From Marinobacter lutaoensis (GTDB taxonomy: Bacteria; Pseudomonadota; Gammaproteobacteria; Pseudomonadales; Oleiphilaceae), in contig NZ_MSCW01000004.1 in the NCBI RefSeq assembly GCF_001981305.1, positions 124,001 through 188,000 on the forward strand: DNA of 64,000 nucleotides, in the 5' to 3' direction. A model generated the notes under the pieces. The model searched no databases, was not told where the DNA came from, and saw only the letters and a list, made by a program, of their open reading frames with translations. The stretch's first letter is position 1, and every line of letters begins with the position of its first letter. The position numbers and the translations under genes are program-made. Of this stretch, positions 54,727 through 63,410 are shown in pieces.

Positions 54727-54930
54727 ATGCTCAAGATCGTGATCGTCGTGCTGCTGCTTGCCGTGATCGCCAGCCTGTTCAGTGGCCTGTTCTTCCTGAT
54801 CCGGGACCAGGGCCGGACGCGCCGGGTGGTGAATTCCCTGGCCGTCCGGGTCGCCCTGAGCATCCTGTTGCTGGCGGTGGTGCTGATTGCCCTCTGGCAC
54901 GGCAGCCTGACCCTGAATCCGACGCCCTGA
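54727..54930 (+). CDS. Twin-TM small protein, DUF2909
   Basis: 67 aa with two TM helices and a charged turn (RDQGRTRRVVN). DUF2909 proteins regularly lie within oxidase clusters. Here it is on the opposite strand, wedged between coxC (convergent) and SURF1 (divergent). GAGGGG precedes the ATG. Confidence 0.83.
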   Translation: MLKIVIVVLLLAVIASLFSGLFFLIRDQGRTRRVVNSLAVRVALSILLLAVVLIALWHGSLTLNPTP

Positions 54931-54939
54931 GCCTTCATT

Positions 54940-55827
54940 TCACAGGATGTAGACGAACACGAACAGGGCCAGCCAGACCACGTCCACGAAGTGCCAGTAC
55001 CAGGCCGCCGCCTCGAAGCCGAAGTGGTTGTCCGCGGTGAAGTGCCCCTTGAACACCCGCACCAGCATGATGAACAGCATCAGGGTTCCCAGGGTGACAT
55101 GGGCTCCGTGGAAGCCGGTGAGCATGAAAAAGGTACTGCCGTAGATGCCGGACTGCAGAGTCAGGTCCAGCTCCTGGTAGGCGTGCACATATTCCTCCGC
55201 CTGCAGCACCAGAAACGACAACCCGAGGACGATGGTGGCGCCCAGCCACACTTTCACCGTGTGCCGGTGGCCGGCCTTGAGGGCGTGGTGCGCCACCGTC
55301 ACCGTGAACGAGGAGGACACCAACAACAGGGTGTTGATCAGGGGCAGCCCCCAGGGACCAATCACTTCCCGGGGCCCCGGATAGGCTTCCGGGTCCGGGT
55401 TCTGCACCAGCGGCCACGTGGCCTGGAAGCCCTCCCACAGCATCGCCGAGCTGCCCTTGTCGCCTTCCCCTCCCAGCCAAGGCACGGCGAACATCCGTAC
55501 GTAGAACAGGGCCCCGAAGAAGGCGGCGAAGAACATCACCTCGGAGAAGATGAACCAGCTCATGCCCCAGCGGAAGGAGCGGTCCATCTGCGCGCTGTAG
55601 AGGCCGGCCCGGCTTTCCCGAATGACGCTGCCAAACCAGCCGAACAGCATGTAGGCCATGATCAGGGCGCCCACCATGAACATCACCCAGGCCCCGGTGG
55701 TGCTCTCGCCCCGGCCCCCGTTGACCAGAATGGAGGCCAGTCCGTACAGGGTGACCCCCAGGCCGATCGTGGCCACGATCGGCCATTTGCTTTGTTCCGG
55801 AACGTAGTACGTTTGGTTTTCCGCCAT
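54940..55827 (-). CDS. coxC: Cytochrome c oxidase subunit III
   Basis: 295 aa, seven TM helices, subunit III signature FTVTVAHHALKAG, ADNHFGFEAAAWYWHFVDVVWLALFVFVYIL (seen as the last TM). It stabilises the subunit I proton and oxygen path. It follows coxA by 55 bp, with no ctaG gene between. GGAGAGTGTC precedes the ATG. Confidence 0.96.
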   Translation of the reverse strand: MAENQTYYVPEQSKWPIVATIGLGVTLYGLASILVNGGRGESTTGAWVMFMVGALIMAYMLFGWFGSVIRESRAGLYSAQMDRSFRWGMSWFIFSEVMFFAAFFGALFYVRMFAVPWLGGEGDKGSSAMLWEGFQATWPLVQNPDPEAYPGPREVIGPWGLPLINTLLLVSSSFTVTVAHHALKAGHRHTVKVWLGATIVLGLSFLVLQAEEYVHAYQELDLTLQSGIYGSTFFMLTGFHGAHVTLGTLMLFIMLVRVFKGHFTADNHFGFEAAAWYWHFVDVVWLALFVFVYIL

Positions 55828-55882
55828 GACACTCTCCGACGGCCGAGCCGTTCTGCCTGTTGTTGTCATCACTCCCTGCCGG

Positions 55883-57466
55883 CTATTTCACCTCCGGCGG
55901 GGTGGAGAAGGTGTGGTAGGGCGCGGGCGAGGGCACCGTCCATTCCAGCCCCTCGGCACCCTCCCAGGGTTTGGCGGGCGCCGGCTCGCCGCCCCTCACG
56001 CAGCGCACCACAATGAGCAGGAACAGCAGCTGGGTGGCGCCGAACATGAACGCGCCGATGCTGGAGATCATGTTGAAATCGGCAAATTGCAGGGCGTAAT
56101 CCGGAATCCGCCGGGGCATGCCGGCCAGCCCCAGGAAGTGCATCGGGAAGAAGGCGAGGTTCATGCCGATGAACGACAGCCAGAAGTGGGTCTTGGCCAG
56201 CGCTTCGTCGTACATGTGACCGGTCCACTTGGGCAGCCAGAAGTAGGCGGCGGCGAAGATGCCGAAAATGGCGCCGGGCACCAGCACGTAGTGGAAATGG
56301 GCCACCACGAAGTAGGTATCGTGGTACTGGAAATCCGAGGGCGCGATGGCCAGCATCAGCCCGGAAAAACCGCCGATGGTGAACAGGATGACGAAGGCCA
56401 CGGCGAACAGCATCGGCGCTTCGAAACTGAGGGAACCCCGGAACATGGTGGCCACCCAGTTGAACACTTTCACCCCGGTGGGCACCGCGATCAACATGGT
56501 GGCGTACATGAAGAACAGCTGCCCGGCCAGCGGCACGCCCACCGTGAACATGTGGTGCGCCCAGACGATGAAGGACAGCAGGGCGATGGCGCCGACGGCA
56601 TAGACCATGGAGGCGTAACCGAACAGCGGCTTGCGGGAAAACGCCGGAATGATGTGGGAGATGGCCCCGAACGCCGGCAGGATCATGATGTACACCTCAG
56701 GGTGCCCGAAGAACCAGAACACATGCTGAAACAGCACCGGGTCGCCACCGCCGGAGGCGTCGAAGAAACTGGTGCCGAAGTTGATGTCCATCAGCATCAT
56801 GGTGACCACCCCGGCCAACACCGGCATCACCGCGATCAGCAGGAAGGCGGTGATCAGCCAGGTCCAGACGAACAGGGGCATTTTCATCAGCGTCATGCCC
56901 GGCGCCCGCAGGTTGAGGATGGTGGCGATGACGTTGATGGCCCCCATGATCGAGGAAATTCCCATGATGTGGATGGCGAAGATGAAGAAGGTGGTGCTGG
57001 GGGGGCCATAGGTGGTGGACAGGGGCGCGTAGAAGGTCCAGCCAAAGTTGGGCGCGCCGCCTTCCATGAACAGCGTGGACACCAGGATCAGGAAGGCGCA
57101 CGGCAGCAGCCAGAAGCTCCAGTTGTTCATCCTGGGCAAGGCCATGTCCGGGGCCCCGATCATCAGCGGGATCATCCAGTTGGCCAGGCCGACGAACGCG
57201 GGCATGACGGCACCGAACACCATGATCAGGCCGTGCATGGTGGTCATCTGGTTGAAAAACTCCGGCTGCACGATCTGCAGGCCGGGCTGGAACAGTTCCG
57301 CCCGGATGACCATGGCCATACTGCCACCCAGCAGGAACATGGTGAAACTGAACACCAGGTACATGGTCCCGATGTCCTTGTGGTTGGTGGTCAGCAGCCA
57401 CCGACTGATGCCCCTGGCCGGACCGTGATGATGTGCCTGGGCATGGGTATCTGCAACCGCGCTCAT
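55883..57466 (-). CDS. coxA: Cytochrome c oxidase subunit I
   Basis: 527 aa catalytic subunit with 12 TM helices: heme a/a3 and CuB ligands in the family blocks, including WFFGHPEVYIMILPAFG (cross-linked His/Tyr), HHMFT and HDTYFVVAHFHYV. aa3/caa3 A-family features, so a proton-pumping oxidase. Middle gene of coxBAC. Confidence 0.97.
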   Translation of the reverse strand: MSAVADTHAQAHHHGPARGISRWLLTTNHKDIGTMYLVFSFTMFLLGGSMAMVIRAELFQPGLQIVQPEFFNQMTTMHGLIMVFGAVMPAFVGLANWMIPLMIGAPDMALPRMNNWSFWLLPCAFLILVSTLFMEGGAPNFGWTFYAPLSTTYGPPSTTFFIFAIHIMGISSIMGAINVIATILNLRAPGMTLMKMPLFVWTWLITAFLLIAVMPVLAGVVTMMLMDINFGTSFFDASGGGDPVLFQHVFWFFGHPEVYIMILPAFGAISHIIPAFSRKPLFGYASMVYAVGAIALLSFIVWAHHMFTVGVPLAGQLFFMYATMLIAVPTGVKVFNWVATMFRGSLSFEAPMLFAVAFVILFTIGGFSGLMLAIAPSDFQYHDTYFVVAHFHYVLVPGAIFGIFAAAYFWLPKWTGHMYDEALAKTHFWLSFIGMNLAFFPMHFLGLAGMPRRIPDYALQFADFNMISSIGAFMFGATQLLFLLIVVRCVRGGEPAPAKPWEGAEGLEWTVPSPAPYHTFSTPPEVK

Positions 57467-57521
57467 GAAAACCCCCCGTTACCGCCGTGATCGGCTGATG
57501 CTCGTTGTTATCTGGCGTCCG

Positions 57522-58646
57522 TTACTGCTGGTTCTTGAAGTCCAGGATCTGTTTCGGCGTGACCATGTCGCCGGTGCTGTTGCCCCAGGCGTTGCGCTCG
57601 TAGGTGATCACCGCCGCCAGGTCCACCTCGCTCAGCTGGCTGCCGAATGCCTGCATGGCGGTACCGGACTTGCCGTGGACCACGATGTCCATGTGCGCCG
57701 CCAGGTCGCCGGTGGCGATGGGGCTGCCCCGCAGCGCCGGGAAGGCCGGGGGTACACCGCGGCCGTCCGGCTGGTGGCAGGCCGCGCAGGTGGTCTGGTA
57801 GGTCTTCTCGCCCCGGGCCATCAGCTCCTCCAGGGTCCAGTCTTTCTGGGTCAGCTCACGCTCCTTCTCGGCGGCCGCTTTTTGCTCCGCCAGCCAGGTC
57901 TGGAACTCCGGCTCCGGCACCGCCCGCACCACCACCGGCATAAAGCCATGGTCCTTGCCGCACAGTTCGGTACACTGGCCGCGATACACTCCCGGTTCCT
58001 CGACCCGCACCCAAGCTTCGTTGATGAATCCGGGGATCGCATCTTTCTTGACCCCGAACTCGGGTACCCACCAGGAGTGGATCACGTCATTGGCGGTCAG
58101 CAGCAGGCGGACCTTTCGCCCCACCGGAATCACCAGGGGATTGTCCACCTCCAGCAGGTAGTGTTCGCCTTTCCGCTGGCGGTTGGCGATCTGGTCCCGG
58201 GGCGTGGCCAGGGTGGAGAAGTAGCCGAAATCCTGATCGACGTACTGGTACTGCCACTTCCACTGGTAACCGGTGACGCGGATGTCCAGCTCCGACTCGC
58301 TGGTGTCGTACATCTTCACCAGGGTGGCGGTGGCCGGAATCGCCATGGCGACGAGGATGACGAACGGAATGATGGTCCAGAGAATCTCGACCACGGTGTT
58401 CTCGTGGAAATTGGCGGGTTTGTGGCCCTGGGATTTGCGGTGCGCAAAGATGGACCAGAACATGACCCCGAACACCACCACGCCGATGGCGACGCAGATC
58501 CAGAGGATGGTCATGTGAAGGCTGAAGATCTCGTTACTGGTGCTGGTTACCCCGGGACGCATGTTCATGGTCCAGTCCGCCAAGGACACGGCCGGAACCG
58601 CCAGTCCGCCGAACAGGGCACCTGCCCGCTGAGCGTGCACGCGCAT
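57522..58646 (-). CDS. coxB: Cytochrome c oxidase subunit II with fused cytochrome c domain
   Basis: 374 aa: signal peptide (about 1-23), two TM helices (about 43-68 and 86-108), cupredoxin domain with CuA ligands His190, Cys225, Glu227, Cys229, His233 and Met236 (CTELCGKDHGFM), and a C-terminal c-type heme domain (CAACH 287-291, distal Met331). This makes the enzyme caa3-type, taking electrons through its own heme. The start MRVHAQ at 58646 has GGAGAC upstream. Confidence 0.96.
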   Translation of the reverse strand: MRVHAQRAGALFGGLAVPAVSLADWTMNMRPGVTSTSNEIFSLHMTILWICVAIGVVVFGVMFWSIFAHRKSQGHKPANFHENTVVEILWTIIPFVILVAMAIPATATLVKMYDTSESELDIRVTGYQWKWQYQYVDQDFGYFSTLATPRDQIANRQRKGEHYLLEVDNPLVIPVGRKVRLLLTANDVIHSWWVPEFGVKKDAIPGFINEAWVRVEEPGVYRGQCTELCGKDHGFMPVVVRAVPEPEFQTWLAEQKAAAEKERELTQKDWTLEELMARGEKTYQTTCAACHQPDGRGVPPAFPALRGSPIATGDLAAHMDIVVHGKSGTAMQAFGSQLSEVDLAAVITYERNAWGNSTGDMVTPKQILDFKNQQ

Positions 58647-58765
58647 ACTGTGTCTCCACAGAGTGTTATTCTTGTCGGATTTTGCGTGGTCCTTCCGCCC
58701 GGGTTCGCCCACCGTGGCCGCCGCCGGATCGGAATGGAAGCCTGCTTACGGATACCTCAGTTCCG

Positions 58766-58794
58766 AGTATAGACACAGATCAAGAAAAGGCTAA
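58766..58794 (-). promoter_or_regulatory. Candidate promoter of coxBAC
   Basis: On the minus strand TTAGCC, 17-bp spacer, TATACT (58766-58771), about 120 bp before the coxB start. The -35 is weak (3/6). Confidence 0.35.
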
Positions 58795-58851
58795 AAAATC
58801 GCCTAAAACCAAAAACGACTGACGCTGGACATCTAAAGAAGCAACGCTTAT

Positions 58852-60180
58852 ATGGCACACCGACTGCCCGCCACCGACCGCCGGCTCTGGGCCCTGGCCT
58901 GGCCACTGATGCTCACCAACCTCACCGTGCCCCTGCTGGGCCTGGTGGATACCGCCGTGCTCGGCCACCTGGAACGCCCGGAGTACCTGGGCGCGGTCGC
59001 GGTGGGCGCCAACGTGTTCAGCATCCTGTACTGGACCTTCGGATTCATGCGCATGGGCACCACCGGCCTGGCCGCGCAAGCCTGGGGCCAGCGGGATCCC
59101 TTCGCCCAGGTGGCGCTGCTGCTGCGCTCGGTGCTGCTGGCACTGGTCATCGGCCTGGTGCTGATCGCCGCACACTCGCCGCTGATCCGGGCCAGCCTGG
59201 CGCTGATGAATCCCAGCGCCGACGTTGCCGCCCTGGCGGCGGAATACGCCGCCATCCGCATCTGGAGTGCCCCCGCGGTGCTGTGCCAGTACACCCTCGT
59301 GGGCTGGCTGATCGGTACCCAGCACCCCCGGGGGCCGATGCTGATGCTGATCGCCGCCAACGGCCTGAACATCGTGCTGGACGTGCTGTTCGTCACCGGC
59401 CTGGGCTGGAACAGCCGGGGCGTCGCCCTGGCCACCGTGATCGCCGAGTACGGCGCGGCCCTGCTCGGCGTGGCCATCGTTCTGAAGCAGCTGCCTCCGG
59501 GCCCGTGGCTGAACCGGCGCCTGTTCGGGCAACCCGCCGACTACCTGCGCATCCTGCGGGTGAACCGGTACCTGCTGGTGCGTACCGTCGCACTGTTGCT
59601 GGTGCTGGCGTTCTTCACTGCCCAGGGCGCCCGCCAGGGTGACGTAACCCTGGCCGCCAACGCGGTGTTGCTGACTTTCCTGCTGGTCATTTCCAACGCG
59701 CTGGACGGCTTCGCCAATGCCGCCGAGGCGCTCATCGGCGAGGCCGTGGGCAAGGGCAGCCGGCGCCGCTTCCGCCGGGTCTTCCGCAGCGCCCTGCGCT
59801 GGTCGCTGTGGGGCGCATTGCTGCTGACTCTGGTCTTCGTGCTCGGCGGCCGCCAGCTGATCGCCCTGCTGACCGGCATCGAGGCGGTGCGGAGCACTGC
59901 CGGGCACTACCTGCCCTGGCTCTGGCTGCTGCCGTTCGCTGCAGTCTGGGGTTACCTGCTCGACGGCGTGTTCATCGGCGCCACCCGGACCCGGGACATG
60001 CAGAACACCATGCTGTTCTCCGCGCTCGGGGTGTTTCTGCCGGTGTGGTGGCTGACCACCGGCTGGGGCAACCACGGCCTCTGGTTCGCGCTGATCAGCC
60101 TGATGCTGGCGCGAGCCTTGAGCATGGGTCTGCTGTACTGGCGGCACACCCGGTCGGGGCGCTGGTTCCAGCCATCCTGA
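58852..60180 (+). CDS. MATE family efflux transporter, DinF-like
   Basis: 442 aa with 12 TM segments in two halves, DinF-branch features (LAWPLMLTNLTVPLLGLVDTAVLGHL, GFMRMGTTGLAAQAWGQ). Expels drugs or damaging metabolites by Na+ or H+ exchange. No LexA box was found upstream, unlike dinF of E. coli. Divergent from coxB. Confidence 0.9.
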   Translation: MAHRLPATDRRLWALAWPLMLTNLTVPLLGLVDTAVLGHLERPEYLGAVAVGANVFSILYWTFGFMRMGTTGLAAQAWGQRDPFAQVALLLRSVLLALVIGLVLIAAHSPLIRASLALMNPSADVAALAAEYAAIRIWSAPAVLCQYTLVGWLIGTQHPRGPMLMLIAANGLNIVLDVLFVTGLGWNSRGVALATVIAEYGAALLGVAIVLKQLPPGPWLNRRLFGQPADYLRILRVNRYLLVRTVALLLVLAFFTAQGARQGDVTLAANAVLLTFLLVISNALDGFANAAEALIGEAVGKGSRRRFRRVFRSALRWSLWGALLLTLVFVLGGRQLIALLTGIEAVRSTAGHYLPWLWLLPFAAVWGYLLDGVFIGATRTRDMQNTMLFSALGVFLPVWWLTTGWGNHGLWFALISLMLARALSMGLLYWRHTRSGRWFQPS

Positions 60181-60320
60181 GCGCCCACGCGCAGCAAATG
60201 TCGGGCACAGCCGGCAACCCGACAAATGTCGACTACACTTGTCAGAAACGGCAGGCCCGCGGTGGTCGCAAGCCATGCTCTCCTGCCCGAACCGACCCAC
60301 TGGGAACAAAGGAAGGCGCC

Positions 60321-61004
60321 TTGCGACCTCAATCCGTTCACACATCGGCATCTCCGGACATGACACCACAGGTCGTCCTCGAAATCATTGACCAGGCCCG
60401 GCGCCAGGAGGCCCGGTCCGGCACCTTTCTCCGCCAGTTGCGCGACAAGGTGCCGGAGTTGCCCCGCTCGGTGGTCATCGAGGGCTACCAGCCGGCCACC
60501 TGCCTGTTCCAGTTCACCCTTGAGTACATCGAGATGGCGCCCCGGCTGATCGAGTGCGTCGAAGCCTGCGCCCGGGAAGCGGGCACCCGGGAGCTGTTCG
60601 CGCCCTTCATCGACACCGCCATCCGCTACTTCACCCAACCCTCAGTGCTGCTGGTGCGCTACGACGGCCTGGACGGCCTGCTGATCCGCGCCTACCTGTG
60701 CCACCGGCTGATGGAGGAAATGTACGAGAACAACCGTTCCACCCGCGCCAGCGACCTGGTGGACCTGGAAGCCATCCGGGCCAACCTGCTGGCGCACCAG
60801 CTGATCGGCGAACCCTTCGCCAACGAGCTCGACGACGCGGTGGCCGTGACCGTCCTCCAGATCGCCGGCACCCCAGACTACTACGAACTGAATCTCACCC
60901 CCTTCGTGGAACAGGTGAACAACGCCGCCTGGGACTGGATGCGCCAGTACTGGGAAAACCTGCTGGTACGCAACCACATCCGCTTTTCACTGGGGGGCGT
61001 CTAG
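60321..61004 (+). CDS. Hypothetical cytoplasmic helical protein
   Basis: 227 aa from a TTG start (AGGA at 7 bp), or 214 aa from ATG 60360, which has no ribosome binding site. The protein is alpha-helical, acidic and without signal or TM (LYEYIEMAPRLIECVEACARE-like helices; not one I recognise). It follows the MATE gene after about 140 bp and precedes DoxX. No family assigned. Confidence 0.65.
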   Translation: MRPQSVHTSASPDMTPQVVLEIIDQARRQEARSGTFLRQLRDKVPELPRSVVIEGYQPATCLFQFTLEYIEMAPRLIECVEACAREAGTRELFAPFIDTAIRYFTQPSVLLVRYDGLDGLLIRAYLCHRLMEEMYENNRSTRASDLVDLEAIRANLLAHQLIGEPFANELDDAVAVTVLQIAGTPDYYELNLTPFVEQVNNAAWDWMRQYWENLLVRNHIRFSLGGV

Positions 61005-61110
61005 ACCCAGACCGCGGCGGCGTCATTTCAGGGTTCATGCGGGACCGCCTAAAACGGTATCCTTGGTCCTCCGATCCCACACCTGACTCTGATCAAAGGA
61101 AGACTTTCCC

Positions 61111-61497
61111 ATGCTGGACAACGCCGACCTGGGCAAACTGATTGTGCGCCTGACCCTCGGAGGATTGCTGCTGTTTCACGGTGTCGACAAGCTGCTCGAC
61201 GGCACCGGTTTCATTGAACGGGAGCTGGCCAGCCACGGCCTACCGGCCTTTCTGGCCTACGGGGTATTCATCGGCGAGCTGATCGCGCCGCTGATGGTGA
61301 TCCTCGGTTATCAAACCCGCATCGGCGCGCTGCTGATCGTCATCAACATGGTGGTGGCGATTGCCCTGGTCCATGCCCATCAGCTGATTGCCCTGGGCCG
61401 CAACGGTGGCCTGGTGCTGGAACTGCAGTACTTCTACCTGCTCAGTGCCCTGGCCCTGATTTTCCTCGGTCCGGGCAAGTACAAGCTGAAGAATTGA
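61111..61497 (+). CDS. DoxX family membrane protein
   Basis: 128 aa, four TM helices with the DoxX pattern (GGLLLFHGVDKLLDG, FIGELIAPLMVILG, GGLVLELQYFYLL). Members take part in quinone-linked or thiol redox reactions; the role here is unknown. AAAGGA lies ahead of the ATG. Confidence 0.87.
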   Translation: MLDNADLGKLIVRLTLGGLLLFHGVDKLLDGTGFIERELASHGLPAFLAYGVFIGELIAPLMVILGYQTRIGALLIVINMVVAIALVHAHQLIALGRNGGLVLELQYFYLLSALALIFLGPGKYKLKN

Positions 61498-61614
61498 CCC
61501 TGCCCGCCCGGCGGTTTTGACTCGGGCGATCATTTCCTGCACATTAGCGCGCTTTTCAGGGGGCCGGTTCCCACAAGGAGCCGGCCGGATCGCCATTCCT
61601 ATCCGGAGTTTGCC

Positions 61615-62937
61615 ATGAATGCCGTAGTCGCTGCGGTCCTGATCATGCTCGTGCTGAGCCTGTGCCGCATCCATGTCGTTGTCGCTCTCATCATCGGTGC
61701 CGTGTCCGGCGGCCTGCTGGCGGGCCTGTCGCTGGAAGACACCATCAACGCTTTCAACACCGGGCTCGGCGGCGGTGCCACGGTGGCGCTGTCCTACGCC
61801 ACCCTGGGCGCCTTTGCCGTCGCCATCGGCAAGTCCGGCTTGGCGCACGCCCTGGCGGACAAGGCCCTGGCCTTGGTGGGCCGGCAGAACGATGGCCAGG
61901 CGGCCACCGGGATCCGGTATCTGATCATCGGCCTGCTGCTGGCAATCGCGGTGTCCTCGCAGAACGTGCTGCCGATTCACATCGCCTTCATCCCGCTGGT
62001 GGTACCGCCGCTGCTGTACGTGATGGCCAGGCTGAAGCTGGACCGCCGGCTGGTGGCCTGCGTGCTGGCGTTCGGCCTGATCACCCCCTACATGTTCCTG
62101 CCGATCGGCTTCGGCGGCATCTACCTGAAAGAAATCCTGCTGGCCAACGTCGCCGACAACGGCGTCGACGCCACCGACCTCAATGTCATGACCGCCATGG
62201 CGCTGCCGGCGCTGGGCATGCTGGTGGGCCTGCTGATCGCGGTGTTTTTCAGCTACCGGGGCGAGCGTGCCTACGATCTTGAGGTGATTGCCCGCACCGA
62301 GCGGGTGGACGTGCGCTACAGCCCGAAGACGCTGGTCATGGCGCTGATCGCCATTGCCGTGGCCTTCGTGGTGCAGCTGTGGCTGGATTCCATGATTCTG
62401 GGTGCGCTGGCCGGTTTCGTGCTGTTCAATCTGTCCGGCGTGGTGAAGTGGAAGGAAGCCGATGACCTGTTCACCGAAGGCATGAAGATGCTGGCCATGA
62501 TCGGTTTCATCATGATCGCCGCCAACGGCTTCGCCGAGGTGATGCGCCAGACCGGGGAAATCGCGACGCTGGTGGAAAGCTCGGTGGCCGCCATCGGCGA
62601 CAGCAAGGGCCTGGCGGCGTTGCTGATGCTGGCGGTTGGCCTGCTGATCACCATGGGGATCGGTTCGTCCTTCTCCACCATTCCGATCATCGCCGCCCTG
62701 TATGTTCCCCTGGCGCTGCAGCTGGGCTTCAGCCCGATGGCCATCGTCGCGCTGGTGGGCACGGCCGGTGCGCTGGGCGACGCCGGCTCACCGGCATCCG
62801 ACTCCACCCTGGGTCCCACGGCCGGCCTGAACGCGGATGGCCAGCACAACCACATCTGGGACACCGTGGTGCCCACCTTCCTGCACTACAACCTGCCGTT
62901 GCTGGCCTTTGGCTGGCTGGCGGCTATGGTGCTCTGA
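61615..62937 (+). CDS. Na+/H+ antiporter family protein (NhaC-like)
   Basis: 440 aa with about 11 TM helices, Gly-rich re-entrant regions and the ending [39 protein letters not shown], typical of the Na_H_antiport_1/NhaC group. It probably exports Na+ in a marine cell. ATG with GGAG upstream. A 115-bp palindrome follows the stop. Confidence 0.85.
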   Translation: MNAVVAAVLIMLVLSLCRIHVVVALIIGAVSGGLLAGLSLEDTINAFNTGLGGGATVALSYATLGAFAVAIGKSGLAHALADKALALVGRQNDGQAATGIRYLIIGLLLAIAVSSQNVLPIHIAFIPLVVPPLLYVMARLKLDRRLVACVLAFGLITPYMFLPIGFGGIYLKEILLANVADNGVDATDLNVMTAMALPALGMLVGLLIAVFFSYRGERAYDLEVIARTERVDVRYSPKTLVMALIAIAVAFVVQLWLDSMILGALAGFVLFNLSGVVKWKEADDLFTEGMKMLAMIGFIMIAANGFAEVMRQTGEIATLVESSVAAIGDSKGLAALLMLAVGLLITMGIGSSFSTIPIIAALYVPLALQLGFSPMAIVALVGTAGALGDAGSPASDSTLGPTAGLNADGQHNHIWDTVVPTFLHYNLPLLAFGWLAAMVL

Positions 62938-62978
62938 TTATTGCTCTTTGGAGCCTGCTCGCGGCCTTCATTCTATGA

Positions 62979-63093
62979 TTGGGGGCTGCGAGGGCATGGG
63001 AGGCTTTTCTTCTGGAAAAAGAACTCGCTGCGCTCAGACACCTTTTCCCGGCAGAAAAGCCTCCCACACCCCCTGCCCCCTCGCAGCCCCCAA
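62979..63093. repeat. 115-bp imperfect palindrome, MITE- or REP-like
   Basis: The left arm from TTGGGGGCTGCGAGGG to GGGAGGCTTTTCT is mirrored at the right by AGAAAAGCCTCCC and CCCTCGCAGCCCCCAA, with small inserts near the arms' middle and a central AACTCGCTGCGCTCAGACACC-like loop. It can fold as one long hairpin. No terminal target duplication was identified. It lies in the 168-bp gap between the antiporter and yheV stops, and could also serve as a terminator for both. Confidence 0.8.
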
Positions 63094-63105
63094 ACCAGAC
63101 GACCG

Positions 63106-63351
63106 TCAGTCCTCCTGCTTGGCCTTGAAAAACACCACCTGTTTCACCGTGTGGTCGTCGTCATTCTTACGCTTGTTCACCCGGGTTTCCAGCTCCGGGA
63201 CCGGCGGCTCTTCCGACAGGGCATCGGTAAAACCGCAGGCCACGCACTCGCGCACTTGTCGTTCGTTGTCGTCCGTGAACATCACAATCTTGTCCATCTC
63301 GGCACAGCGGGGACACACCGCGCCGGCAATGAAACGTTTTGGGCTGGGCAT
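63106..63351 (-). CDS. yheV: YheV family zinc-ribbon protein
   Basis: 81 aa with a CxxC...CxxC zinc ribbon (CPRCAEMDKI and CVACGF) and a lysine-rich C-terminus. This small protein regularly follows prlC in gammaproteobacteria (prlC is next upstream, 59 bp). Function unknown. Confidence 0.88.
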   Translation of the reverse strand: MPSPKRFIAGAVCPRCAEMDKIVMFTDDNERQVRECVACGFTDALSEEPPVPELETRVNKRKNDDDHTVKQVVFFKAKQED

Positions 63352-63410
63352 GGGTCGATCACTCCAGAAAACACGGCGGCCACCCGTCGGGGGTGACCGC
63401 TCGGGATTGG

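Noticed and set aside
58647..58851. LexA box ahead of the DinF-like MATE gene
   Set aside because: No CTGT-N8-ACAG was found in the intergenic sequence.
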